Origin: Gammaproteobacteria bacterium
Lineage (GTDB): Bacteria > Pseudomonadota > Gammaproteobacteria > DSM-16500
DNA: 34,955 nucleotides
Assembly: GCA_027356065.1 (NCBI GenBank)
Contig: DAIEGU010000168.1
Location: forward strand, 1 to 34,955
Reading direction: 5' to 3'
Shown here: piece by piece, positions 17,471 to 25,632 of the stretch
Position numbering within the stretch: position 1 is the stretch's first letter
How the letters are laid out: each line of letters starts with the position of its first letter
Program-made: the position numbers and the translations under genes
The notes under the pieces: model-generated
What the model saw: only the letters and a program-made list of their open reading frames with translations
Databases searched by the model: none
Told to the model about the DNA's origin: nothing

Positions 17471-17983
17471 TTAAGCCTTACGCGGCTGTAACAGCCATTC
17501 TCGAGGATGAACGTCACGATTATGGATAAGGTATGTAGAAGGTTGAATCTTGGCATCGAGTATAATTCTAAAACAATCGATCAGACGGGTAGGCTGGAAA
17601 ATGGCGATACCGGTTTGCTGCTGATCGGCTTTCTCGAATAATAATTGCCAATCTTCTGAATATCGTATCGATTCTGGATACATAAAAATACAACCCAAAA
17701 TTGTTTCAGTTTTAAGGTGGCGAGTTAAACCTATCAAGGAGAAGCTTTTATCTAATTGGCAAAGTTCTATGCTGGCATCTTTGAAATCAGGGCGGCTAAG
17801 TAAAGTCTCGGAAATTTTATACTGATTAGTTAAGACAGTTTGATACGGTGCGGGTTTATTGCCTGGATAAATTGTTTGTAATGATAAGGGGCGGCTATAT
17901 GAGGGCGTGGTAGTAGGAATAGTTCGGCTGGATTTGGGCTTAGCAATAGGTGTTGTGAGTAGTTGTAATAAATTGCGTAGCAT
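17471..17983 (-). CDS. Unrecognised 170-aa protein
   Basis: No family recognised. The open frame extends to 18037, but the start is placed at 17983 (MLRNLLQLLTTPIAKPK), where a GGA lies 7 bases upstream. The extra 18 residues upstream would run toward the palindromic repeat at 18050. A Ser/Thr/Pro-rich basic stretch (residues about 10-40) precedes a compact part with IELCQLDKSFSLIGLTRHLKTETILGCIFMYPE and a C-terminal LIDCFRIILDAKIQPSTYLIHNRDVHPREWLLQPRKA. There is no signal peptide or membrane helix. Codon use looks like the neighbours, so it is probably expressed, but the role is unknown. Confidence 0.6.
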   Translation of the reverse strand: MLRNLLQLLTTPIAKPKSSRTIPTTTPSYSRPLSLQTIYPGNKPAPYQTVLTNQYKISETLLSRPDFKDASIELCQLDKSFSLIGLTRHLKTETILGCIFMYPESIRYSEDWQLLFEKADQQQTGIAIFQPTRLIDCFRIILDAKIQPSTYLIHNRDVHPREWLLQPRKA

Positions 17984-18049
17984 GTGATGTCCGTTTGAAG
18001 TTGATTTTGGGTTTTGTATACCAGGCCTGCAAGGCATTCCTGGATAATT

Positions 18050-18100
18050 CGTCGTTGCTACCCGTTCGCGCCTCCTCAGGGCGAATGGGTAGCAATGACG
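18050..18100. repeat. REP-like hairpin between two minus-strand genes
   Basis: A 20-bp stem (18050-18069 with 18081-18100, two wobble or mismatch positions) surrounds the 11-base loop GCCTCCTCAGG. Its inner stem GTTCGC/GCGAAT and loop are the inverse of the element at 5066-5088, so both belong to one dispersed family. It directly follows the aminotransferase gene and may act as its terminator, although no T-run follows. Confidence 0.6.
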
Positions 18101-18106
18101 TGTTAA

Positions 18107-19357
18107 TCACTCCACGATTTTTGCAACAGCTTTATGTAGTCTTTCCATTGCTATCACCAAATTTTTCATGCTGGTGGTATAGCACAGGCGAATATGTCCT
18201 GGCGTGCCAAAAGCAGATCCTGGAATAACAGCGAGTTCAGCTTCATTTAAAAGATATTCTGCAAATTGCAAATCATTGGTAATGTCTGGTTTGCGGTTTA
18301 AAAGTCCTGCAATAGATGGAAATGTATAAAATGTTCCATCAGATGGAATGCATTTAATACCAGGCATTTTTTGTAATTCACCGATGACAAAATCATGGCG
18401 TTCTTTGTATGCGCGTGTCATTTCTGTCACACAACTTTGATCACCTGTTAAAGCTGCGAGTGCTGCATATTGCGAGATCGACGTTGGGCTTGACGTGCTT
18501 TGCGATTGTGCTTTTTTCATGGCGGCAATGACACTCGCAGGCCCTGCTGTGTATCCAATGCGCCAACCAGTCATCGCATAAGTTTTTGAAACACCATTTA
18601 TAATGAAACAACGATCATGTAACTCTGGGCACACATTTAAAATATTTTGAAAAGGAAGATGGTTCCATATGTTGCGTTCGTAAATTTCATCACTCGCAAC
18701 AATGACTTGCGGATGACGCAAAAGCACTTCAGCCAATAATTTTAATTCATCAGCAGAATAAGCAAGACCTGATGGATTAGATGGGCTGCCAATAATGAGC
18801 AGTTTTGTTTTAGGCGTAATAGCAGCTTCAAGTTGCGCTGGGCTTAGTTTGAAATGATCTTCAAAACGCGTTTCAATGAATACGGGTTTTCCATCTGCTA
18901 GTAAAACCATGTCTGGATAAGAAACCCAATAAGGAGTTGGAATAAGTACTTCATCACCTGGATTTAAGAGAGCCGAAAACAAATTAAACAAGCTATGTTT
19001 CGCCCCACAAGAAACCAAAATTTGGTTTAACTCGAAGTTAAGATTATTTTCACGTTTGAATTTTTCAACAATGGCTTGTCTTAAAGGTTTGATTCCATCA
19101 ACCGCAGTATATTTTGTATGTCCATCGCGTATGGCTTTTATGGCTGCTTCTTTTATAAAGTCTGGGGTATCAAAATCTGGTTCCCCTATGCTCATGCTAA
19201 TAATGTTCTTGCCTGCTGCTTGCAATTCTTCTGCTCGTGCAGCGACAGCAAGAGTGGGGGAGGGTTTAATGCGTTTGACTCGTTCTGCTAATTCAATAGT
19301 TTTTTTTGTCATGGCTTCATCACTTTTTGGGTTGGTAGCACTTCTTGACGGTGTCAT
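18107..19357 (-). CDS. Aspartate-type aminotransferase (class I, PLP)
   Basis: Transfers amino groups between aspartate and 2-oxoglutarate; it is most like the AspC/AatA subgroup I-gamma enzymes, which sometimes also accept prephenate. PLP is held by Lys258 (counted from this start) in GVSKTYAMTGWRIGY. SIGEPDFDTPDFI and KYTAVDGIKPLRQAI at the N-terminus, GSPSNPSGLAYS and the C-terminal PGSAFGTPGHIRLCY are family motifs. Start choice: ATG at 19357 has GAGGA 5 bases upstream and gives 416 aa. ATG at 19312 gives the family's usual length (about 400) but has a poor ribosome site, and 19387 is less likely. The gene is divergent from uvrB. Confidence 0.93.
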   Translation of the reverse strand: MTPSRSATNPKSDEAMTKKTIELAERVKRIKPSPTLAVAARAEELQAAGKNIISMSIGEPDFDTPDFIKEAAIKAIRDGHTKYTAVDGIKPLRQAIVEKFKRENNLNFELNQILVSCGAKHSLFNLFSALLNPGDEVLIPTPYWVSYPDMVLLADGKPVFIETRFEDHFKLSPAQLEAAITPKTKLLIIGSPSNPSGLAYSADELKLLAEVLLRHPQVIVASDEIYERNIWNHLPFQNILNVCPELHDRCFIINGVSKTYAMTGWRIGYTAGPASVIAAMKKAQSQSTSSPTSISQYAALAALTGDQSCVTEMTRAYKERHDFVIGELQKMPGIKCIPSDGTFYTFPSIAGLLNRKPDITNDLQFAEYLLNEAELAVIPGSAFGTPGHIRLCYTTSMKNLVIAMERLHKAVAKIVE

Positions 19358-19512
19358 TGTCTTCCTCATGAATTTGATTTGATGCAAATTATAATGAATT
19401 CAGTTATGGCTGTCTTTTAGAATAGTAGGGGCTTGACAGCATATGTTATTATTAACACTTAAATTTACTACATCCATTATTATAATCGTTAAGTTTCTTT
19501 TTGGAATAATAC

Positions 19513-21525
19513 ATGTCACAACTCTTTGAATTACATGCTGAGTTCCAGCCCTCAGGTGATCAACCTAATGCTATTAGACAATTAGTTGAAGGTATTAATA
19601 ATGGTTTGGTATATCAAACCTTATTGGGTGTTACAGGTTCCGGCAAGACATTTACAATGGCAAACGTCATTACAGCTATTCAGCGTCCTACCATTATTTT
19701 GGCGCCCAATAAAACATTGGCAGCACAATTATATGGTGAAATGAAAGAGTTTTTCCCGAAAAATGCCGTGGAATATTTTGTTTCTTATTATGATTATTAC
19801 CAACCAGAAGCCTATGTTCCATCTTCAGATACGTATATTGCTAAAGATGCTTCTATCAATGAGCATATAGAACAAATGCGTCTTTCAGCGACAAAAGCGT
19901 TGCTGGAGCGTCGTGACGCCATTATTGTTGCCACAGTTTCTGCTATTTATGGTTTGGGTGATCCACGTATGTATTTAAGTATGGTGATGCATCTTGATCG
20001 TGGCGATAAAGTAGATCAGCGCCATATTTTGCGTCGTTTGGCAGAATTGCAATACACACGTAATGATGTTGATTTGCATCGCGCGACTTATCGCGTACGA
20101 GGTGATGTTATTGATGTTTATCCGGCTGAATCAGATAGCGAAGCTGTGCGCATAGAATTATTTGGTGATGAGATTGAGAGCCTTGCTTATTTTGATCCAT
20201 TAACAGGTGAAGTTTTACGACGAGTTCCGCGATTGACGATTTATCCTAAATCTCACTATGTCACTCAGCGTGATACGGTGGTAAAAGCAATTGATCAAAT
20301 TCGAATTGATTTGCGCGTGCGACTGGAAGAGCTGCACAAATTAAACAAATTAGTTGAAGCGCAGCGTCTTGAACAGCGTACGATTTATGATTTAGAACTT
20401 ATGCAAGAGTTAGGCTATTGCCAAGGTATAGAAAATTATTCGCGCTATTTATCAGGTCGTGCACCAGGTGATCCGCCGCCAACATTATTTGATTATCTAC
20501 CTAAAGACGCATTACTTGTGATCGATGAATCACACGTTACGGTCCCGCAATTAAATGGTATGTATCGCGGTGATCGTTCACGTAAAGAAACATTGGTTGA
20601 ATATGGTTTTCGTTTACCTTCAGCGTTAGATAATAGACCGTTACGTTTCGATGAATTTGAGGTTCGTGCACCACAAACGGTGTATGTCTCAGCAACACCT
20701 AGTCAATATGAGCTTAAGCAATCAGATACGGTAGCTGAACAAGTTGTGCGTCCAACAGGATTATTAGATCCAGAAGTTGAAATACGACCAGCTGGTACAC
20801 AAGTTGATGATTTACTTTCCGAGATTAATAAACGCACTCAACTTGGTGAACGTGTATTAGTTACAACATTGACTAAACGTATGGCAGAAGATTTAACGGA
20901 ATATTTAGAAGAACATAATGTACGTGTACGGTATGTGCATTCTGATATTGATACGATTGAGCGAGTTGAAATCATTCGTAATTTGCGATTAGGAATGTTT
21001 GATGTGTTAGTCGGTATTAATCTTTTACGTGAAGGATTGGATATTCCTGAGGTATCACTAGTAGCTATTCTTGATGCGGATAAAGAAGGATTTTTACGCT
21101 CAGAAACTGCACTTATTCAAACAATAGGACGTGTTGCGCGTAACTTCAATGGCAAGGCTATTTTGTACGCGGACAAAATGACGGGATCTATGCAGCGTGC
21201 TATTCAAGAAACAACGCGGCGTCGAGAAAAGCAAAAACTTTATAATGAGAAAAATAACATTACTCCGCGTAGTGTGAAAAAAGCAGTACATAATGTGATG
21301 GAAGGTGCTTATGGAGAAAATAGTGTGCGCGGACGTTTGTTTCCCAAAGCAAAGATTTCTGATAAAGACTTGGATTATAGTAAGCTTACATCTGAACAAT
21401 TGGCAGTCAAAATTACAAAACTTGAAAATCAAATGTTTGAGCATGCTCATAATTTGGAGTTTGAAGAAGCGGCAAATTTACGTGATTTAATCCATCAAAT
21501 TAGAACGAATGCATTAGGTCGATGA
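19513..21525 (+). CDS. uvrB: Excinuclease ABC subunit UvrB
   Basis: The damage-verifying helicase-like subunit of nucleotide excision repair; it receives DNA from UvrA and recruits UvrC. It is 670 aa, the usual length. Walker A is GVTGSGKT at residues 39-46. The aromatic beta-hairpin that probes DNA is [10 protein letters not shown] near 92-101, and helicase motif II is DESH. The later motifs include [16 protein letters not shown] and QTIGRVARN. The UVR domain that binds UvrC is at the C-terminus ([24 protein letters not shown]). A TTGACA hexamer at 19433-19438 and a TATAAT at 19481-19486 are candidate promoter parts but are not spaced to one another. It is a single gene followed by the bufferin operon. 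Confidence 0.98.
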   Translation: MSQLFELHAEFQPSGDQPNAIRQLVEGINNGLVYQTLLGVTGSGKTFTMANVITAIQRPTIILAPNKTLAAQLYGEMKEFFPKNAVEYFVSYYDYYQPEAYVPSSDTYIAKDASINEHIEQMRLSATKALLERRDAIIVATVSAIYGLGDPRMYLSMVMHLDRGDKVDQRHILRRLAELQYTRNDVDLHRATYRVRGDVIDVYPAESDSEAVRIELFGDEIESLAYFDPLTGEVLRRVPRLTIYPKSHYVTQRDTVVKAIDQIRIDLRVRLEELHKLNKLVEAQRLEQRTIYDLELMQELGYCQGIENYSRYLSGRAPGDPPPTLFDYLPKDALLVIDESHVTVPQLNGMYRGDRSRKETLVEYGFRLPSALDNRPLRFDEFEVRAPQTVYVSATPSQYELKQSDTVAEQVVRPTGLLDPEVEIRPAGTQVDDLLSEINKRTQLGERVLVTTLTKRMAEDLTEYLEEHNVRVRYVHSDIDTIERVEIIRNLRLGMFDVLVGINLLREGLDIPEVSLVAILDADKEGFLRSETALIQTIGRVARNFNGKAILYADKMTGSMQRAIQETTRRREKQKLYNEKNNITPRSVKKAVHNVMEGAYGENSVRGRLFPKAKISDKDLDYSKLTSEQLAVKITKLENQMFEHAHNLEFEEAANLRDLIHQIRTNALGR

Positions 21526-21561
21526 TCTAGAATTATTCACTGTAAATTATTAATATCTATG

Positions 21562-21570
21562 TGCTAGAAT
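21562..21570 (+). promoter_or_regulatory. Extended -10 promoter of bufferin operon
   Basis: TGCTAGAAT fits TGn-TANNNT exactly and lies 58 bases before the bufA2 start. The -35 region is poor, as is often the case with an extended -10. The expected leader is about 50 nt. An ECF sigma promoter, as used by some bufferin operons, was looked for but no clear -35 GTAAC element was found. Confidence 0.45.
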
Positions 21571-21628
21571 GGACTGTCTTAAGATGTAAATCTATTTAAT
21601 TTAATGGCCATTGCTAAAGGAGTAGCGT

Positions 21629-21892
21629 ATGAAAAGTAAGAGTAAGATGTTAGGTTTAACAATTGCTACAGCAGCAGCTATCGCTTTTGTGACCGCACCC
21701 ATCGCGTCAACGGTAGCGCAAGCAAAAGAAGTAAAATGTTACGGCATAAATAGCTGTAAAGGACAAGGCAAATGTAAAACTGCTAAAAATGCTTGTAAAG
21801 GTCAAAACAGCTGCAAAGGTCAAGGATTCATGATGAAATCCGCTGCAAAATGCCAGAAAAAAGGCGGCAGTATGGAAGAGCCAACATCATAA
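21629..21892 (+). CDS. bufA2: BufA2-type bufferin precursor, Cys-rich
   Basis: An 87-aa exported precursor of a ribosomally made metal-binding peptide. The signal peptide runs to about residue 32 (TVAQA-KEV). The mature part has six cysteines (C37, C43, C49, C56, C62, C75) with NSCKGQG twice and KNACKGQN between, then KCQKKGG near the end. This matches the BufA2 family as I remember it. In bufferins, cysteines are converted to thiooxazole-type groups by BufB with BufC, and the product binds copper in the periplasm. The ribosome site AAAGGAG is strong. A very stable terminator follows at once, so this precursor should be made in excess over the enzymes. Confidence 0.85.
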   Translation: MKSKSKMLGLTIATAAAIAFVTAPIASTVAQAKEVKCYGINSCKGQGKCKTAKNACKGQNSCKGQGFMMKSAAKCQKKGGSMEEPTS

Positions 21893-21903
21893 TATCTTTA
21901 TAT

Positions 21904-21940
21904 AAAAAGGGTGGGTCTCTAAGACCCACCCTTTTTCTTT
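21904..21940 (+). terminator. Strong terminator/attenuator between bufA2 and bufB
   Basis: A perfect 14-bp stem (21904-21917 with 21923-21936) around a 5-base loop, with a T-rich end including TTTTT, is a textbook intrinsic terminator. bufB starts 17 bases after it with no room for a separate promoter, so partial read-through must supply bufB and the genes behind it. Confidence 0.9.
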
Positions 21941-21956
21941 CTCTGGTGTCTCCACT

Positions 21957-22787
21957 ATGCAAAATAAACCTTACTTAGGTTTTGGATTAGGCTTACGTAC
22001 TGATCACTACGCTACTATTCTTGAAGATAAACCGCTGATTGATTGGTTTGAAATCCTTACTGAAAACTATCTTGTTGCTGGCGGTAAGCCGCTATATTTT
22101 CTTGATCAAATTGCTGAACATTATCCCATAGTCATGCATGGTGTTTCTTTATCGATAGGAAGCACTGATCCAATCGATTGGGAATATTTAAGCCAAGTTA
22201 AAAATCTGGCAAATCGTGTTAGACCAAAGTGGATTTCAGATCATTTATGCTGGACAGGTATACAAGGAAAAAATACACATGATTTATTGCCTTTACCTTA
22301 TACTGAGGAAGCAATTATTCACGTGGCTGATCGAATTAAACAAGTACAAGATTTTTTAAACCAGCAAATTCTTATTGAAAATGTTTCAAGTTATTTAACC
22401 TATAACGAATCAAGCCTCACAGAGTGGGATTTTTTAAAAGAAATTAGTGAGCGAGCTGATTGTCTTATATTGCTTGATGTTAACAATATTTATGTTAGTA
22501 GTGTCAATCACGAATTTAATCCTTTAGATTATATTGCTGCAATTCCGCCTGAAAGAATTTACCAAATCCATTTGGCAGGCCACTCCAATATGGGTGATTA
22601 CATCATTGATACACATGATGATGCCATTGTTGATCCTGTGTGGGATTTGTATGCAGCTACAATACGCAAAGTAGGACTTGTTTCAACTATGATAGAACGT
22701 GATGACAATATTCCATCTTTATCTGTCTTGTTATCCGAGTTGGATCGTGCGCGTAAAATTGCAAAAACTATGGAAGTTGCAGCATGA
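21957..22787 (+). CDS. bufB: MNIO-family (DUF692) bufferin-modifying enzyme BufB
   Basis: A multinuclear non-heme iron oxidative enzyme that modifies cysteines of the BufA precursors. It is 276 aa, a TIM barrel of the xylose-isomerase fold. Likely metal ligands are His61 (VMHGVSLSIG), His96 (SDHLCW), Glu141 (ILIENVSS), Asp174 and Asn176 (LLDVNNIYVS), His205/His209 (IHLAGH), Asp218/His220 (DTHDD) and Glu247 (IERDDN). The order and spacing agree with family members. The start has only a weak ribosome site, and it follows the bufA2 terminator closely. Its stop codon overlaps the bufC start, as expected for an enzyme/partner pair that forms a complex. Confidence 0.93.
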   Translation: MQNKPYLGFGLGLRTDHYATILEDKPLIDWFEILTENYLVAGGKPLYFLDQIAEHYPIVMHGVSLSIGSTDPIDWEYLSQVKNLANRVRPKWISDHLCWTGIQGKNTHDLLPLPYTEEAIIHVADRIKQVQDFLNQQILIENVSSYLTYNESSLTEWDFLKEISERADCLILLDVNNIYVSSVNHEFNPLDYIAAIPPERIYQIHLAGHSNMGDYIIDTHDDAIVDPVWDLYAATIRKVGLVSTMIERDDNIPSLSVLLSELDRARKIAKTMEVAA

Positions 22788-23572
22788 AGGCATTAAGCCA
22801 ATTACAAAATCAATTTCAAAACTATTTATTAGATTCAAATTTACAATTTCAAAACTGCATTATTAATACGGATAAAGTTCCAGCAGAAATACGTTTAGGC
22901 ATTTATGGCAATGCTTATCGTATACGTTTGATTGAAGCGCTTGCTGCAAATTATCCTATACTACATATGTATGTAGGTGATGATCAATTTGAAGAATTAG
23001 GAGAAGCCTATCTTAAAACTTGTCCTTCAACTTTTCGTTCTATTCGTTGGTTCGGTGATTGCTTGGCTAATTTTTTAAGTAACCATTCTTCTTATAAGGA
23101 ATATCCTTACTTAGCTGAGCTTGCTCAATTTGAATGGACATTAACACTTGCTTTTGATGCAATCGATGACAATATTTTGCAGATAGAAGAAATGGCCAGT
23201 ATTCCGCCTGATGCATGGATAAATATGCAATTGCAAATGCATCCTGCTGTTCATCGCTTATCTTTCTCATGGAATATTATTCAAATCTGGCAAGCTCTAT
23301 CTGATGAAAACACGCCTCCTGAGCCAGTGCACAATTTACATCCTGTTGAATGGGTGTTGTGGCGTAGAGAATTTGCTAGTCAATTTTGTTCACTAAGCAA
23401 TGATGAAGCTTGGGCAATAGACGCCATGCGAAATGGTGGTACGTTTAGTGAAATATGCGAAGGTTTATGTCAATGGATTGATGAAGATGAAGCTGCTCTG
23501 CGTGCCGCGTCTTTATTGAAATCATGGATATCACAAGGATTAATAACAAAAGTAAAACTTAAAGGAGAGTAG
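22784..23572 (+). CDS. bufC: BufC partner protein (DUF2063)
   Basis: A 262-aa protein that, in studied relatives, binds the precursor and presents it to BufB. The N-terminal DUF2063 helical domain spans about residues 5-100 (LQNQFQNYLLDS, RLGIYGNAYRIRLIEALAANYPILHMYVGDDQFEELGEAYL, PSTFRSIRWFGDCLANFL). The C-terminal half is the substrate-recognition part (YLAELAQFEWTLTLAFDA...VEWVLWRREF). It overlaps bufB by ATGA and ends in TAG immediately before the next precursor. No metal site is visible. Assignment is firm from the family pattern and from position. Confidence 0.92.
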   Translation: MKALSQLQNQFQNYLLDSNLQFQNCIINTDKVPAEIRLGIYGNAYRIRLIEALAANYPILHMYVGDDQFEELGEAYLKTCPSTFRSIRWFGDCLANFLSNHSSYKEYPYLAELAQFEWTLTLAFDAIDDNILQIEEMASIPPDAWINMQLQMHPAVHRLSFSWNIIQIWQALSDENTPPEPVHNLHPVEWVLWRREFASQFCSLSNDEAWAIDAMRNGGTFSEICEGLCQWIDEDEAALRAASLLKSWISQGLITKVKLKGE

Positions 23573-23866
23573 ATGATGAAAAACAAGGATGAGTTAGTCA
23601 AATCAGCAATAAAAGCTTTTTTTGCCCTATCTCTTGCAAGCACTATTGTTACATCAACAAATGCGATAGCAGATGATGAAAAGAGTGAAAAATGTTATGG
23701 AATTGTTAAAGCAGGTTTGAATGATTGTGCTATTGCAAAGCAATCTTGTGCAGGAACATCGACAAAAGATGCTCAACCAAATGCTTTTCTTCTTGTACCA
23801 AAAGGTCTTTGTGAAAAAATTGTTGGTGGAAGTCTTAAACCAAAATCAGATGATCAAAAAAAATAG
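23573..23866 (+). CDS. bufA1: BufA1-type (DUF2282) bufferin precursor
   Basis: A 97-aa precursor with a basic N-terminus, a hydrophobic stretch and a likely signal-peptide cut near residue 33 (TNAIA-DDE). The mature part carries the DUF2282 signature EKCYGIVKAGLNDC...SCAGTS...VPKGLCEKIVGGS with four cysteines (C41, C52, C59, C80). It is a different class from the six-cysteine precursor at the front of the operon. AAAGGAG lies before the ATG, inside the bufC end. No second BufB is present, so both precursors presumably meet the same BufB-BufC pair. Confidence 0.9.
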   Translation: MMKNKDELVKSAIKAFFALSLASTIVTSTNAIADDEKSEKCYGIVKAGLNDCAIAKQSCAGTSTKDAQPNAFLLVPKGLCEKIVGGSLKPKSDDQKK

Positions 23867-23878
23867 GAGCATTTATTT

Positions 23879-24463
23879 ATGATACGATATTTTTGGTTTT
23901 TTATTCTTTCAGTCTTAATGTCATTTAGTTTGTCAGCGCAAGCAGCAGAAACATATAAACTTGATCCTATGCATAGTTACGTTATTTGGTATATCAAGCA
24001 TCTTGATTTTACAACGCAATCAGGTAAGTGGTATGCAGAAGGGACTTTGACCTTAGATAAAGATAAGCCACAAGATACTAAAGTGGATGTAACTATTCCT
24101 GTGGGTAATATAGTGACTGGTCTTCCTGAATTGGATCAGCATCTTAAAGGTAAACTGTTCTTTGATGTACAACAATTTCCAATGGCTACTTTTGTTAGTA
24201 ACAAGGTAGTCGTAACAGGAAAAGATACAGCTAAAGTAACAGGTATGCTTACTCTTCATGGTGTATCTAAGCCTGTCACATTGAATGTGAAATTTAATCA
24301 CGCAGGTATCAACCCTATTACAAACAAAATGACGGCAGGTTTCAGTGGAAATACCACATTGAAACGTTCAGATTTTGGTATGAATACATTGTTACCCGCC
24401 GTAGGCGATGACGTAAAAATTAATATTGAGGTAGAGGCGTATAAAGACGATAAACAGGGATAA
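23879..24463 (+). CDS. YceI-family periplasmic lipocalin-like protein
   Basis: A 194-aa protein with signal peptide MIRYFWFFILSVLMSFSLSAQA and cleavage before AETYKLD. The mature part is the YceI beta-barrel that binds polyprenyl chains or quinone-like lipids: YKLDPMHSYVIWYIKHLDF, then DQHLKGKLFFDVQQFPMATFVSNKV, GMLTLHGVSKPVTLNVKF, and KRSDFGMNTLLPAVGDDVKINIEVEA. It lies 12 bp after bufA1 and 3 bp before the b561 gene, so it is part of the same transcript. The lipid cargo cannot be told. Confidence 0.93.
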   Translation: MIRYFWFFILSVLMSFSLSAQAAETYKLDPMHSYVIWYIKHLDFTTQSGKWYAEGTLTLDKDKPQDTKVDVTIPVGNIVTGLPELDQHLKGKLFFDVQQFPMATFVSNKVVVTGKDTAKVTGMLTLHGVSKPVTLNVKFNHAGINPITNKMTAGFSGNTTLKRSDFGMNTLLPAVGDDVKINIEVEAYKDDKQG

Positions 24464-24466
24464 GCC

Positions 24467-25006
24467 ATGTTAATACGAAATACACAAAATCGTTATGGTT
24501 TAGTAACTATTTCTCTTCACTGGATTACGGCAATTCTCATGATAGGACTTTTGATCTTGGGTCTCTATATGGTCGGGCTTCCTGTCAGTCCAGAGAAGTT
24601 GAAATTCTATCGATGGCATAAAGAATTCGGTGCCATCGTATTGGCGCTAGCTTTTTTACGCATTGTTTGGCGTTTTTCGAGTATGGTACCAACGCTTGAT
24701 TTTCTTCCTGTTTTGGAAAGACTAGGTGCTCTCGCTGTTCATTACGCTTTTTATATTTTTATGTTTGCGATGCCAATTACTGGATGGATGATGTCTTCTG
24801 CCGCAGGATTTCCAGTTTCTTTCTTTGGATTATTTCTGTTGCCAGATCTCGTTTCTCCCAATGAAAGTTTGAGAATAACATTAACGGAAACGCATAAATG
24901 GCTAGGCTATCTTTTGATTGTCACCATTGTGCTTCATGTTAGTGCTTCACTTAAGCATCACTATATAAACAAAGATAACGTTTTAAGGAGGATGTTGTGG
25001 CCATGA
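24467..25006 (+). CDS. Cytochrome b561 (CybB/YceJ-like)
   Basis: A di-heme inner-membrane cytochrome that passes electrons between the quinone pool and periplasmic acceptors. It is 179 aa with four hydrophobic helices. Heme ligands are His18 (SLHWITAILM), His51 (FYRWHKEFG), His143 (ETHKWLGY) and His157 (IVLHVSASLKHH); their spacing is as in E. coli CybB. E. coli pairs the related yceJ with yceI in the same way. It lies between two YceI genes in the bufferin operon, which normally carries a DoxX-type membrane gene instead. Confidence 0.93.
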   Translation: MLIRNTQNRYGLVTISLHWITAILMIGLLILGLYMVGLPVSPEKLKFYRWHKEFGAIVLALAFLRIVWRFSSMVPTLDFLPVLERLGALAVHYAFYIFMFAMPITGWMMSSAAGFPVSFFGLFLLPDLVSPNESLRITLTETHKWLGYLLIVTIVLHVSASLKHHYINKDNVLRRMLWP

Positions 25007-25584
25007 TTTATTCTCGCTTGCGTAAAAGCATAGGTGTTCTTGTTTTAGCGGTATTATTTATGCCTTTAATTGCTAAAGCAGCTGTACCTGAATGGCAAAT
25101 TGTTCCAAGTGAAAGTAATATTACTTTTACCGGCACACAAAATAATGCTCCTATATCAGGACAATTTAAAAAATTTTCTGGATCAATTGCTTTTGATCCA
25201 AATCAGCTGAATGAAAGCAAAATTAAAATTGTGATTGATACGAATTCTGTTTCAACATCATATGCTGATTTTACATCAACACTTTTAACGCCTGATTGGT
25301 TCGATGTTAAATTATTTCCTGAAGCGACCTTCCAAGCTAGCCAATTTACTAAGACCGGACAAAATACGTTTGAAGCGAATGGTAATCTTACTATCCGCGA
25401 TAAAACATTACCGGTTAAAGTTGTTTTTACTGGTGAAGAATTATCAAAAACTAAAGCGAGTGTAAAAGGAAGCACATCAATAAAACGAACTGCATTTGGA
25501 GTAGGTGCTGGTGAGTGGGCAAGCACCGATGAAGTGCAGGATGATGTAAAAATCAATTTCACTATCACCGCAATAAAAAAGTAA
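24997..25584 (+). CDS. Second YceI-family periplasmic protein
   Basis: A 195-aa YceI protein diverged from the first copy. The signal peptide runs MAMIYSRLRKSIG...MPLIAKA. The core includes EWQIVPSESNITFTGTQNNAPISGQF, DFTSTLLTPDWFDVKLFPEATF, NGNLTIRDKTLPVKVVF and IKRTAFGVGAGEWASTDEVQDDVKINFTI. The last of these is the typical YceI ending. Start: GTG 24997 is 5 bases after AAGGAGG; ATG 25003, which overlaps the b561 stop (ATGA), is 11 bases away. Both are possible. It ends the operon just before the terminator. Confidence 0.92.
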   Translation: MAMIYSRLRKSIGVLVLAVLFMPLIAKAAVPEWQIVPSESNITFTGTQNNAPISGQFKKFSGSIAFDPNQLNESKIKIVIDTNSVSTSYADFTSTLLTPDWFDVKLFPEATFQASQFTKTGQNTFEANGNLTIRDKTLPVKVVFTGEELSKTKASVKGSTSIKRTAFGVGAGEWASTDEVQDDVKINFTITAIKK

Positions 25585-25591
25585 ATTTTAT

Positions 25592-25620
25592 TTCTTGGCA
25601 TAACATAGTTATGCCAAGAA
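25592..25620. terminator. Perfect hairpin ending the bufferin operon
   Basis: A perfect 13-bp stem (25592-25604 with 25608-25620) around a 3-base loop lies between convergent genes. It has a T-rich flank on the minus-strand side, so it can serve both the operon and the hydrolase gene. Confidence 0.75.
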
Positions 25621-25632
25621 CAATATGGATCG

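Noticed and set aside
19410-19425. SOS box before uvrB (CTGT-N8-ATAG)
   Set aside because: One of the invariant halves is wrong and the AT-rich core is absent; Legionella-type bacteria often lack LexA.
21100-21450. 116-aa minus-strand frame inside uvrB
   Set aside because: Antisense shadow within a strongly conserved gene.
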